Part shown: positions 7,698-14,761 of the stretch, piece after piece | Position numbering within the stretch: position 1 is the first letter of the stretch | Layout of the letters: every line of letters starts with the position of its first letter | Source of the DNA: Negativicutes bacterium | GTDB lineage: Bacteria > Bacillota_C > Negativicutes > Sporomusales_B > JARLHX01 | Length of the DNA stretch: 23,110 bases | Reading direction: 5' to 3' | Assembly (NCBI GenBank): GCA_031292035.1 | Contig: JARLHX010000353.1 | Coordinates: forward strand, 1 to 23,110 | Notes under the pieces: generated by a model | What the model was told of the DNA's origin: nothing | What the model saw: only the letters and a program-made list of their open reading frames with translations | Database searches by the model: none | Translations under genes and position numbers: made by a program

Positions 7698-7729
7698 CAG
7701 CCAGGAGATTATCGCCCGGCTGTTTTTTT
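7698..7729 (+). terminator. Terminator after the FapA-like gene
   Basis: CAGCC pairs with GGCTG around a 15-nt loop and is followed by seven T residues. It sits 50 bp past the stop codon and just before the convergent splB end. Confidence 0.65.
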
Positions 7730-7731
7730 AT

Positions 7732-8757
7732 CTACACAAAATACTCCGCCTTGGCTTCGGGAAAATGGCTGTTTATCTGCTTCATCATAAACTCCTTGAT
7801 TTCGCCCATCGTATCCTCAGGATAAATATATTTCCCGTAACCGAACTGGCCGAACTTGAATTTCCGCTCCTCCTCGGCCAGCGGCAGCGTTGTCCTGGGA
7901 AAAATGGCGGCGATGTTGGCCTTGGCCCGTTTGGTAAACCGGTGGGTAATCAGTTCAAACGTCAAGTCCCGCCGGCCACTGGCCGGCAACGCCCCGGCCA
8001 GGCTGTCGAACAATTGCCTGTATTCAAGCTGCCACCCGGGAAAATGAAAAATCGGCGCGATGATGAACCCCAGCGGATAGCCCGCCTCGGCGACTGCGGC
8101 CGCAGCCGAAACCCGCTCTTCCACAGGCGGAGTACCATGCTCATAATCGCGAATCACTCTGGCGGCGTTCAGACTGAAACGAAAGCGGGTATGACCGTTA
8201 TGTCTGGCGGTCAGCAACGAATCGACATCAGTATACTTTGTCACGAAACGAAAGCGGCCCAGGGACTGCCCGCCGAAAAATTCGACGGTTTTGGCCAACA
8301 GACCGGTAAGATATTCGGTCGGAATCGGATCCGATGTGGCCGCCCCTTCAAAGACGGTGATCGCCGGGGCGCGCTCCTTCATATAAGCAGCGGCTCTGGC
8401 CAGGACTTCCTCAATGTTGACATATACCCTGAGATAAGGCCTTTTCCCCAGCGTGGTGGCCAGATAACAGTATTCGCACATTCCCGGGCAACTGGTATTG
8501 AGGGGCAGCTGATAGTGGGCCGACGGCTTGCAGGGAGCAAAATCGGCGGTCTTTCGGACCCCTACCACCAGTGTCCGTTTCGCTTCCCGGTAAGCCTCCC
8601 CCAGCGTTCTTCCGGGAATGCCGCTCACCCGGTTGTGGGCTTTGGTGGTCAAAATCGGGATATTCATGGCTGTAAGGCGGTGGTGAAGATCCCGGCCCAG
8701 GGGATAGTCCAAAGCCGCCGGTTCGAAAAAAGCGCGTACCGGAACAAAACGCGGCAT
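7732..8757 (-). CDS. splB: Spore photoproduct lyase (radical SAM), clostridial-type
   Basis: Repairs the UV-induced thymine dimer 'spore photoproduct' in germinating spores using a 5'-deoxyadenosyl radical. The protein is 341 aa, the normal length. The radical-SAM cluster motif CPGMCEYC gives C90, C94 and C97. FELITHRFTKRAK, GKYIYPED and the C-terminal AEYFV are family landmarks. The cysteine that donates hydrogen in Bacillus/Geobacillus enzymes (about residue 140, in EAACTSD) is alanine here (EGAATSD). Instead C76 lies 14 residues before the cluster, in CKPSAHYQLPL, as I recall for the Clostridium acetobutylicum enzyme. An AAAGGGTG ribosome binding site precedes the ATG. A forespore-type promoter candidate lies upstream. 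It is convergent with the FapA-like gene and divergent from the rhomboid gene. Confidence 0.93.
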   Translation of the reverse strand: MPRFVPVRAFFEPAALDYPLGRDLHHRLTAMNIPILTTKAHNRVSGIPGRTLGEAYREAKRTLVVGVRKTADFAPCKPSAHYQLPLNTSCPGMCEYCYLATTLGKRPYLRVYVNIEEVLARAAAYMKERAPAITVFEGAATSDPIPTEYLTGLLAKTVEFFGGQSLGRFRFVTKYTDVDSLLTARHNGHTRFRFSLNAARVIRDYEHGTPPVEERVSAAAAVAEAGYPLGFIIAPIFHFPGWQLEYRQLFDSLAGALPASGRRDLTFELITHRFTKRAKANIAAIFPRTTLPLAEEERKFKFGQFGYGKYIYPEDTMGEIKEFMMKQINSHFPEAKAEYFV

Positions 8758-8794
8758 CCTTTACACCCTTTCCTGCCAGATAAAACTGCCGTCT

Positions 8795-8823
8795 TAGTAT
8801 ATCCGGCGAAAACAATTTCATGT
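8795..8823 (-). promoter_or_regulatory. Forespore (sigma-G/F-like) promoter candidate for splB
   Basis: On the minus strand ACATG (8823..8819), 17 bases, then TATACTA (8801..8795). This is one mismatch in each element from the sigma-G consensus G-M-A-T-R / C-A-T-N-H-T-A. It is 38 bp before the ATG. B. subtilis splB is sigma-G dependent, which makes this reading plausible. Confidence 0.4.
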
Positions 8824-8898
8824 CCCGCGCAAGACCAAATCAGCACTTTTCCGGCGATATCAGTTATAATAAAATAGACTAAACTGGGGAGGTCAGCC

Positions 8899-9558
8899 GT
8901 GATTCCACTTCGCGACAACGTCCATTCCCGTCATTTTCCCTACATCACCGTCGGGCTGATTATCATCAATTTTTATACCTTCTTCCAGGAAATTGGCATG
9001 AGCGACGCGGCCCTGGCCGGCAGCATCCAGAATTACGGACTGGTCCCGGCTTCTTTCCTGGCGAACTTCGACAGCCATCCCTTGGCTGTCTCCACCTATG
9101 TTCCTCTCTTCAGTGACCTTTTTTTACACGGCGGCTGGATGCATATCATCGGCAACATGTGGTATCTTTGGCTATTCGGCCACAGTGTGGAAGACTGTCT
9201 GGGACGGCTTAACTTCACCTGGTTTTACCTCCTGTGCGGCATTGCCGCCAACCTGTCCCAGATCATCGTCGATCCCGCCTCCACCGTGCCGACCATCGGC
9301 GCCAGCGGAGCCATTTCAGGTGTCCTGGGGGCCTACTTTCTTTTGTATCCCCGGGCCCGGATCTCGACCCTTATACCGCTGTTTATCTTCTTTCCGATCA
9401 TTCAGATCCGAGCCTGGCTGTTTCTCATTTTCTGGTTCCTGCTGCAGTTGCAGAGCGGGGCACTGGCCCTGTTCACCGCCGGTTCCGGCATCGCCTGGTG
9501 GGCCCATATCGGCGGTTTTGTCGCCGGCATGGCGCTGGTAAAGATGGTTAAAGACTAA
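8899..9558 (+). CDS. Rhomboid family intramembrane serine protease
   Basis: A 219-aa membrane protease. Hydrophobic segments lie at roughly 13-31, 83-99, 105-125, 135-152, 156-185 and 200-217. The catalytic dyad is visible: S136 in GASGAISG and H203 in the last segment (AHIGGFVAG). The HGGWMHIIGNMWYLWLFG stretch (77-94) holds the conserved H-x-x-x-H-x-x-x-N-type loop and helix. The start is GTG with GGGAGG six bases upstream. Substrate is unknown. The next gene, a membrane-anchored repeat protein, starts 66 bp downstream with no terminator between, so the two are probably co-transcribed; whether one is a substrate of the other is speculation. Confidence 0.93.
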   Translation: MIPLRDNVHSRHFPYITVGLIIINFYTFFQEIGMSDAALAGSIQNYGLVPASFLANFDSHPLAVSTYVPLFSDLFLHGGWMHIIGNMWYLWLFGHSVEDCLGRLNFTWFYLLCGIAANLSQIIVDPASTVPTIGASGAISGVLGAYFLLYPRARISTLIPLFIFFPIIQIRAWLFLIFWFLLQLQSGALALFTAGSGIAWWAHIGGFVAGMALVKMVKD

Positions 9559-9624
9559 AATATTGGTATAAAACTGCCAACTCCGGGAAAATCTATTCGC
9601 ATCAACAGCAAAGGAGATGTCGCT

Positions 9625-10137
9625 GTGCTGCAAAGATTGTCGCCCTGGTTGGCGGCCGGACTGACGACAGGTCTGGTTATCCTTTTCGGAATATGGCTGA
9701 TGGCCCTTATTTATTTTAATACTTTTCTTCTCGGCTACCGGTCGGTGGTCGATCAAAAAATGGTAAACGCGGTCATCGAGACCAGCATCAAGAATCCCGA
9801 CGTCCAAAACGCCCTGAAAAACCAACTGGTCGTCTACTTCAACTCACCTGACGGCAAAGCGAAAATGACGGAAATACTCAAATCGCCGGAAATGCGCAAG
9901 GTGATGTCCGAGAATATCCAGTCCCCGGAAATGCGCAAGGCAATGTCCGACAGCCTCCAGTCGCCGGAAATGCGCGCAGCCATCATGAAACTCATGGCAG
10001 TGCCTGAATTCCGCAACGCGGTGCTGCAAATCGTGAAAGACACCCCGGAAATGCGCATGCTCACCTTATTGTCTTCGGCGGTAACTCTGGATCCCCCCCA
10101 GAGCCCCTCCTCGCCATCCCCGGCCATGCTTAAATAG
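9625..10137 (+). CDS. Membrane-anchored protein with 13-residue SPEMR repeats
   Basis: A 170-aa protein of unknown family. Residues about 10-36 form one hydrophobic segment following a short basic N-terminus, so it is likely a membrane-anchored protein with most of the chain on one side. Residues 87 to about 139 carry four 13-14 residue repeats, each starting with PEMR or PEFR (SPEMRKVMSENIQ and variants), predicted amphipathic helices rich in Met. The tail is Pro/Ser-rich. GTG start with AGGAG eight bases upstream. It follows the rhomboid protease gene in the same direction and ends just before a large inverted-repeat terminator. Confidence 0.65.
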   Translation: MLQRLSPWLAAGLTTGLVILFGIWLMALIYFNTFLLGYRSVVDQKMVNAVIETSIKNPDVQNALKNQLVVYFNSPDGKAKMTEILKSPEMRKVMSENIQSPEMRKAMSDSLQSPEMRAAIMKLMAVPEFRNAVLQIVKDTPEMRMLTLLSSAVTLDPPQSPSSPSPAMLK

Positions 10138-10144
10138 AATCAAG

Positions 10145-10202
10145 GCTGTTGCAACATAAAAAGCACTTACCGCGGTAAGTGCTTTTCTTATGTTGCAACA
10201 GC
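10145..10202. terminator. 58-bp near-perfect inverted repeat, bidirectional terminator
   Basis: GCTGTTGCAACATAA followed by AAGCACTTACCGC is mirrored almost perfectly, with one extra base in the right arm. The core AAAAGCACTTACC / GGTAAGTGCTTTT is flanked by T- or A-runs that would act as U-tracts in both directions. It lies eight bases past the 9625-10137 gene and ten before the convergent aldo/keto reductase end. The outer arms (GTTGCAAC) are themselves palindromic. Confidence 0.8.
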
Positions 10203-10211
10203 TATACCGAA

Positions 10212-11231
10212 TCAGATTTCTATATCTTCTAAAACGCCCTGGTAATTCTCATTGATAAAACCGGTAAGATAATCAGGCTCATAGTCTGCGAGCGCATTCA
10301 GCTGATTCAGTACGTTCGTCGGAATATCCCAATCACCGACCGAGAGGTTGTTTTTCATTTGTTCTTCCTTCGTTACCCCGACTACGACAGAACTAACGCT
10401 CTTATTACATAACGGCCAGGCAAGGGCAATTTTCCAGGCAGGTTCTCCGGACATCTTTGCGATTGGCAGGATGCCTTCGGCAATTTTTTTGCCTCTTTCA
10501 CTCCAGAATCTCGGTAAATCAACGTGAGTGCGGTAGGAGAAGCGAGTGCCCTCTTGAGGCTTGTCCATGCCTACATACTTGCCTGACAGCATACCGCCAG
10601 CCAGCGGGCTCCAGCATACGAGACCCATACCCTGATCCTGACAAGCTGGCAGGATTTCTCTTTCGATATCGCGGTTTATCAAGTTATACATGTACTGTCC
10701 GCAAGTAAATTTTTCAAGGTTCATCTGCCGGCTTACGGCATTAGCTTTGACTATTTGCCATGACGGAAGATTACTGCAGCCTACATAGCGGACCTTCCCC
10801 TGGCGAACCAGGTCATCGAAAGCTCTCATGGTTTCTTCATAGGGGGTGTGCGGGTCCGGCGAATGGATATACAATATATCGATATAGTCTGTTTTTAGCC
10901 TTTTCAGGCTGGTCTCACAGGATTCGATAATATTCTTTCTTGACAAGCCTTTGGAATTTGGTGTAGGTCTTGTCCGGAAGAAACATTTTGTGGCAAGTAT
11001 TATATCTTCACGTTTTTTGTTTTTTATGGCTTCTCCGATGATCCCTTCCGACAATCCGCCACCATATATATTTGATGTATCAATAAAATTTCCGCCGCCA
11101 TCCAAAAATATGTCGATAATCCGCGTTGCCGATTTCTCGTCATTGCCCCATTCTTTAAAACCGAATGACAGCGTCCCAAGACACAATCTCGACACAGCAA
11201 GTCCTGATTTGCCTAAATACCTGTACTTCAT
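10212..11231 (-). CDS. Aldo/keto reductase
   Basis: A 339-aa NAD(P)H-dependent carbonyl reductase of the YajO/Tas-like AKR group. The catalytic tetrad can be read: D51 and Y56 in NFIDTSNIYGGG, K82 in LATKCFF, and H123 in YIHSPDPHTPYEE. The N-terminus MKYRYLGKSGLAVSRLCLGT is the usual first beta strand, and SSVVVGVTKEEQMKNNL near the C-terminus is the cofactor-phosphate region. ATG with GGAGG eight bases upstream. It lies 85 bp after a MFS transporter on the same strand, so the pair probably handles one imported sugar-acid-like or aldehyde compound (inference). The terminator 10145-10202 follows. Confidence 0.92.
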   Translation of the reverse strand: MKYRYLGKSGLAVSRLCLGTLSFGFKEWGNDEKSATRIIDIFLDGGGNFIDTSNIYGGGLSEGIIGEAIKNKKREDIILATKCFFRTRPTPNSKGLSRKNIIESCETSLKRLKTDYIDILYIHSPDPHTPYEETMRAFDDLVRQGKVRYVGCSNLPSWQIVKANAVSRQMNLEKFTCGQYMYNLINRDIEREILPACQDQGMGLVCWSPLAGGMLSGKYVGMDKPQEGTRFSYRTHVDLPRFWSERGKKIAEGILPIAKMSGEPAWKIALAWPLCNKSVSSVVVGVTKEEQMKNNLSVGDWDIPTNVLNQLNALADYEPDYLTGFINENYQGVLEDIEI

Positions 11232-11316
11232 CGTCTTTTACCTCCGCCATTAACTCTTCATATTCAAAATTCAAGAAAATTAGCTGACAACTAATCACCA
11301 AAGCAGCAAGGGATTA

Positions 11317-12588
11317 TTAGTTGGCAAGCGCCTTGGGGGCGGTCGTTTCATTTTTTACGCCGGTATTATATTTACTGGTAATCAATACAGCCACAGCTCC
11401 GGCCAAAGCGAACACTGCCGCCCACCAGAAAGCACGGCCCCAATCATTTGTGGAAGCTACATATCCTGTGATAAGCGGCTGTATAATTGAGGCAAATTGG
11501 CCAAAGCAGTTCATAAATCCGGTAATAAAACCTGCATTAAGACCAGCGTACTCGATCGGCAGTGAAAAGCCCACAGGCCATGTAAACGCCAACCCCACCA
11601 AAGCGGCACAAATATACATCAAAGCCTGATTGCTTGTTTCAACATTCTGGATCATTATGATGCAAGCGGCACACCAAAAATAGCCGGCGACAAGAATCAT
11701 GCGCCGCCAGAATATATTGTGGGTGGTATTATTCTTAACCCAGTCCACAAAATATCCGGCAACATTCATCATGACAAATAGAACCGCCCAAGGTATCGTG
11801 CCGAAAATAGCCATTTCCTGTACTGACATGCCACGTCCTACCACGAAATACGTCGGCAGCCACAGCACCAGAAAGGTGAATACATAACTGTTGCAGGCCG
11901 CTTGCATGGAAGAACCCCAAACTTCGATTTGTTTTAGCGGTTTTTCGAAAACTGCCGGCACAACATTTTTTTCAGTAGCCTCGGCTTCCTTTTGGCTATG
12001 AAAAACAGCATCAGTCATGTTTGCCTTTTTCGTAATATACATCCAGTAACCCAAGAAGACAAAACTGATGACTGCACAAGCATAAAAAACGCTGCGCCAA
12101 TCATAGTGAGCGATTAAGAACGCAGCGAATGGTGTCGCTACAAGCGGACCCACGGCTATGGCCGACAGATTTAAAGCCTGAATCCGTCCAACCATTCGGC
12201 GTGGCAAATGCCTGGCGACAAACGATGCCGTAGCAGGCATTGACGGCGCTTCAGCAATACCCAATCCGGCCCGGACAGCCATTAGCGCAAAGAGGTTGCT
12301 CGGAAAAGCCGTCAATATACTGAACAGCCCCCAGCCACCTATCGAGTAACCGAGTACATTCCGCGGCCCGAACTTATCAGCCAACCAGCCCACAGGCAAT
12401 TGACAGAGAAAGTACCCCCAGAAAAAGGCCGAAAAAACATATCCAAGCGACTTGGAATCCCACCCATATTCCTTAATCATCATCGGAGCAGCAACCGAGA
12501 TATTAACACGGTCCATAAAGCAGACCACAGTGGCGGCGAATATACCGAATACTACGCCCCATCCTGCCATATTCTTAATTTTATCCAT
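11317..12588 (-). CDS. MFS transporter, anion:cation symporter (ACS) type
   Basis: A 423-aa inner-membrane symporter with 12 hydrophobic segments. CFMDRVNISVAAP in TM1 is characteristic of the ACS family (hexuronate, glucarate, galactonate and similar organic anions). GWLADKFGPRNVLG is the MFS motif A loop between TM2 and TM3, and GIAEAPSMPATASFVARHLPRRMVGR is typical of TM4-5. The ATG at 12588 is chosen because AAAGGAGA lies eight bases upstream. The frame stays open about 200 bases further upstream without another start of comparable quality. It is co-directional with the aldo/keto reductase. Substrate is not determined. Operator-like repeats lie 280-420 bp upstream. Confidence 0.9.
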   Translation of the reverse strand: MDKIKNMAGWGVVFGIFAATVVCFMDRVNISVAAPMMIKEYGWDSKSLGYVFSAFFWGYFLCQLPVGWLADKFGPRNVLGYSIGGWGLFSILTAFPSNLFALMAVRAGLGIAEAPSMPATASFVARHLPRRMVGRIQALNLSAIAVGPLVATPFAAFLIAHYDWRSVFYACAVISFVFLGYWMYITKKANMTDAVFHSQKEAEATEKNVVPAVFEKPLKQIEVWGSSMQAACNSYVFTFLVLWLPTYFVVGRGMSVQEMAIFGTIPWAVLFVMMNVAGYFVDWVKNNTTHNIFWRRMILVAGYFWCAACIIMIQNVETSNQALMYICAALVGLAFTWPVGFSLPIEYAGLNAGFITGFMNCFGQFASIIQPLITGYVASTNDWGRAFWWAAVFALAGAVAVLITSKYNTGVKNETTAPKALAN

Positions 12589-12869
12589 GAAAATGATCTC
12601 CTTTCGCTTATACAGCCCTGTTGCACTCTTTATAAATCCTTCCATTCCCTTAGGTAACCACGTTGTTTCAACTCCTTCCGCCTTCTTTGCCCAACTGTAT
12701 ATCCGCCTTCTCCCTTCTTGTTTATCCGGTAAAGCAAGGAGCTGTTGCCTCCAGGTGCACGTTTCATCTTTCTCGCGTAAAACTGCGCCGATTATTTCGG
12801 TTTATTGATATGATGGAAGTACCCATCGATCTTACAAATTCTGCACCCCGGTAGCCGTCGCATGTTGAA
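12589..12869 (-). other. Long untranslated leader of the transporter operon
   Basis: About 280 bp without a credible gene on either strand. On the minus strand the reading frame of the transporter is open from about 12800, but it has no ATG/GTG/TTG with a ribosome binding site until 12588. The implied peptide is highly charged and unlike any family I know. I read it as leader. Confidence 0.4.
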
Positions 12870-13005
12870 AAGTCATAATATCATATGATGTGTTGCCATA
12901 TGATATATTGGGGAAGAAAATCAGAGTTTTACCTGTCGTTACTGGGCTCAATAATATAGAAAGCAAATTTTACTGACCGCAAGTCGTATTATCACATGAT
13001 GTATT
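12870..13005. promoter_or_regulatory. Three-copy palindromic operator-like cluster upstream of the MFS gene
   Basis: A 25-bp element occurs at 12870-12894 and again at 12981-13005 (21 of 25 identical), each centred on ATCAYATGAT. A third, shorter copy (CCATATGATATATTGG, 12896-12911) lies just downstream of the first. Two minus-strand promoter candidates lie among them: TTGTTC-18-TAATAC (13015..12986), overlapping the distal copy, and TTGCGG-18-TATATT (12982..12953). This is the layout of a repressor or activator site set for the transporter/reductase operon. No regulator gene is adjacent. Confidence 0.5.
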
Positions 13006-13113
13006 TCTGGAACAAGCAGTAAATTCCTCCATAATTTATTTAAAATTCATAAATTTATGTCAATACTGTTACTTCGACTAAATTCGTCCGAAATCGAATA
13101 GTATCCGAATAAA

Positions 13114-13145
13114 AATGACACCCGCGATGAGGTGTCATTCTTATC
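13114..13145 (-). terminator. Terminator of the small acidic protein gene
   Basis: The 9-bp stem AATGACACC / GGTGTCATT has an 8-nt loop. On the minus strand it is followed by TTTTTATTC; the plus side has a weaker T-run. It is about 40 bp past the stop codon at 13184. Confidence 0.8.
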
Positions 13146-13183
13146 TGTATTCATTCTTTTTGCGGATTGGATGGCTGCAAAGA

Positions 13184-13417
13184 TTATTGGGCCGCTTCCT
13201 CGTCTTCATCGCCAAGGGTCCCCTCAAAAGTGTCAAGAATATCTGCATGATGATCTTCCAGCATATCGCTGATCAGTCTAAGAACGGCGCTGGTCTGCTC
13301 TTCAGGCAAACCCATGGCTACAATAACATCTGTCAAGCGGTCTTCGAGGATTTCGATATCGTCTGAAAATAGCACCGGGATTTCTTCCGTCGTTTCAAGC
13401 TCTTTTTCGTCACTCAT
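13184..13417 (-). CDS. Small acidic protein of unknown function
   Basis: A 77-aa, strongly acidic protein (MSDEKELETTEEIPV... ending LGDEDEEAAQ) with a predicted helical centre (LEDRLTDVIVAMGLPEEQ). It has no signal peptide, membrane segment or cysteine. AAGGAG lies eight bases before the ATG at 13417; a GTG at 13426 would overlap the ribosome binding site and is rejected. I do not recognise the family. Its own terminator follows, and a perfect Spo0A box lies about 100 bp upstream in the right orientation. A role in the transition to sporulation or stationary phase is a reasonable but untested idea. Confidence 0.7.
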   Translation of the reverse strand: MSDEKELETTEEIPVLFSDDIEILEDRLTDVIVAMGLPEEQTSAVLRLISDMLEDHHADILDTFEGTLGDEDEEAAQ

Positions 13418-13497
13418 AATACTCACTCCTTCACCGCTTCATGTTTTTCGGACCAGGCGAAAGGTATCCTTGGAACGGATCAGCTCGAACCTTCGTC

Positions 13498-13526
13498 CAT
13501 ATTCATAGTAGCACGGTTTTTCGACA
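13498..13526 (-). promoter_or_regulatory. Spo0A box and promoter of the small acidic protein gene
   Basis: On the minus strand TGTCGAA (13526..13520) is a perfect Spo0A core box. It overlaps a -35-like TTGTCG, followed after 17 bases by GAATAT. The arrangement (box over the -35) resembles Spo0A-activated sigma-A promoters. An inverted repeat ACAATG-N9-CATTGT (13524-13544) overlaps it. Confidence 0.45.
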
Positions 13527-13686
13527 ATGTCGTGTAAACATTGTGTTAAAAGAAAAACCCGATCTGACCTTACACGTAAAAGCCTCCCGTTACAGGCATC
13601 CGAACGCAGTCATATTTCACAACATCAGGGGAGCCAAAACAGCTGCCTGGATCAGTTAGACAACCTTATGTTGAGAAGCAAAGTCT

Positions 13687-13714
13687 TTCAACGCGATCAA
13701 ATAAATGCTATAAT
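13687..13714 (+). promoter_or_regulatory. Sigma-A promoter for the 61-aa protein gene
   Basis: TTCAAC, 16 bases, then a perfect TATAAT (13709-13714). The coding start follows about 73 bp downstream. Nothing else is seen in the rest of the gap 13527-13686. Confidence 0.55.
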
Positions 13715-13786
13715 CAAATCATAATGAAACTAGAGCGACAAGGTCGCGCAGCATCTTTTAGCAGGCCAGAAAGAAGGTAGGATATT

Positions 13787-13972
13787 ATGGCGAGTGCCGG
13801 TAATATTTGGTTCAGCAAAGATATGAGTGAGCAAATCAGTGACTTTAACGGTGAATACATTTTAATAACCGTAAGTGATATGAAAAGAACACCACTAGGG
13901 AAAACCCTGGAAGATGCGAAAACCAAATTAAAAGAATTAGGCAGGTATGATATTGTCGAACAGTTGAAATAG
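13787..13972 (+). CDS. Small protein of unknown function (61 aa)
   Basis: Reads MASAGNIWFSKDMSEQ... then GEYILITVSDMKRTPLG and a Lys-rich helix ending IVEQLK. It is soluble, with no signal or membrane segment. A beta-strand pair followed by an amphipathic helix is likely. A GAAGGTAGG ribosome binding site precedes the ATG. A good promoter and a terminator bracket it, so it is a complete single-gene unit. I do not recognise a family. Confidence 0.65.
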   Translation: MASAGNIWFSKDMSEQISDFNGEYILITVSDMKRTPLGKTLEDAKTKLKELGRYDIVEQLK

Positions 13973-13992
13973 AGCCTTCCGGGCTCTTTTTT
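13971..13992 (+). terminator. Terminator overlapping the stop codon of the 61-aa gene
   Basis: AGAGCC-ttccg-GGCTCT followed by six T residues. The stem begins within the TAG stop codon. Confidence 0.85.
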
Positions 13993-14103
13993 CATGCCCT
14001 AGGGGAGGTGACCGCAACACCAGCATCTGACTGAAAAAAACCTGCAGGCAGCTTATAGTCACAACTATCTGTTTTAGTAATAATTGATATCTAATAAATG
14101 AAT

Positions 14104-14132
14104 TTTACTTATGATTGAATATGGCTTACAAT
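14104..14132 (+). promoter_or_regulatory. Sigma-A promoter for the 54-aa protein gene
   Basis: TTTACT, 17 bases, TACAAT. The ATG at 14187 is 54 bp downstream. Confidence 0.45.
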
Positions 14133-14186
14133 GAAGATGGAATAAAATATTGGATTATAAAGCCAACGCAAAAGGAGCAACGTGAA

Positions 14187-14351
14187 ATGTCACATGTAAT
14201 AGAAGGAGACTTTATTCTCATTAAGTCGACCGGTCAACGGGGTCAGGTTATCTGGGTAACGATGGATGGCCGCTACAAAGTTGAATCCACGGAAGAATTG
14301 GGTGTTCGTGTACACACCTGTTCCCGCGATGAAATTGTTCCGTTATATTAG
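14187..14351 (+). CDS. Small beta-rich protein of unknown function (54 aa)
   Basis: MSHVIEGDFILIKSTGQRG, then GQVIWVTMDGRYKVE and HTCSRDEIVPLY. The alternating hydrophobic pattern with G and D turns suggests a compact SH3-like or small beta-barrel fold, with one cysteine. The ATG at 14187 is selected because GGAG lies nine bases upstream; an upstream ATG at 14115 has no ribosome binding site and lies before the -10 of the promoter I favour. A 26-aa membrane peptide gene follows 31 bp later. Family unknown. Confidence 0.6.
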   Translation: MSHVIEGDFILIKSTGQRGQVIWVTMDGRYKVESTEELGVRVHTCSRDEIVPLY

Positions 14352-14382
14352 TCTGCCGATTATATTCAGTTGAGGTGAACGT

Positions 14383-14463
14383 ATGCAATACATCATTGTC
14401 GGTCTTGGCATTATGGCCACAGTGTCTATAGGATTGTTTCTACATATGTATTCTATGATTTAG
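14383..14463 (+). CDS. 26-aa single-membrane-segment microprotein
   Basis: Translates as MQYIIVGLGIMATVSIGLFL followed by HMYSMI. Nearly the whole chain is one hydrophobic helix with small residues (G, A, S), as in bitopic microproteins that bind larger membrane proteins. GAGGTG lies five bases before the ATG, a strong ribosome binding site. It lies 31 bp after the 54-aa gene with no terminator between, so the two are probably co-transcribed. It could also be a chance open frame; the ribosome binding site and the uniformly hydrophobic composition argue against that. Confidence 0.5.
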   Translation: MQYIIVGLGIMATVSIGLFLHMYSMI

Positions 14464-14761
14464 GTTAAGGCCACGTAAAATCATTGGGCCATGAGCAGAT
14501 TCACATCCTACTGCAACAAGATCCCCGGTTACCCGGGGATTTCTGCCGTCATGGACGGCTCAGGAGCTTCCAACTGGTATCCAGGAGTTAAGAATTCCTT
14601 GAAAGCTTGGCTGCCGGCGAGAGCAGGATTGTGAGCGAGGACATTTTTTTAGCGTCGGCCCAATAATAAAAACCAAAGGACGAAGGAATATAAAATGCAG
14701 AGTCGAATAAAATAAAGCGCAATATTTATCGATTTAATATTTTATTTGAAGGGACTAATTC
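14464..14761. other. Gene-free stretch with hairpins
   Basis: Holds a perfect 8-bp hairpin ATCCCCGG-ttac-CCGGGGAT (14521-14540) with only a weak T-tract, perhaps the end of the 14187-14463 transcript. A smaller hairpin with AACTGG and CCAG-AGTT arms lies near 14570, and an AT-rich stretch just before 14762 is a likely promoter zone. No credible coding frame was seen. Confidence 0.4.

Noticed and set aside
7765..8877. A 370-codon plus-strand open frame across splB
   Set aside because: Antisense shadow of a well-recognised radical-SAM gene.
12600..12800. Upstream extension of the MFS reading frame
   Set aside because: Open by chance: no start with a ribosome binding site, the peptide does not resemble the family, and the ATG at 12588 has a perfect one.
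13954..13960. TGTCGAA inside the 61-aa gene
   Set aside because: Near the 3' end of a coding frame and just before a terminator, so unlikely to be a functional Spo0A site.
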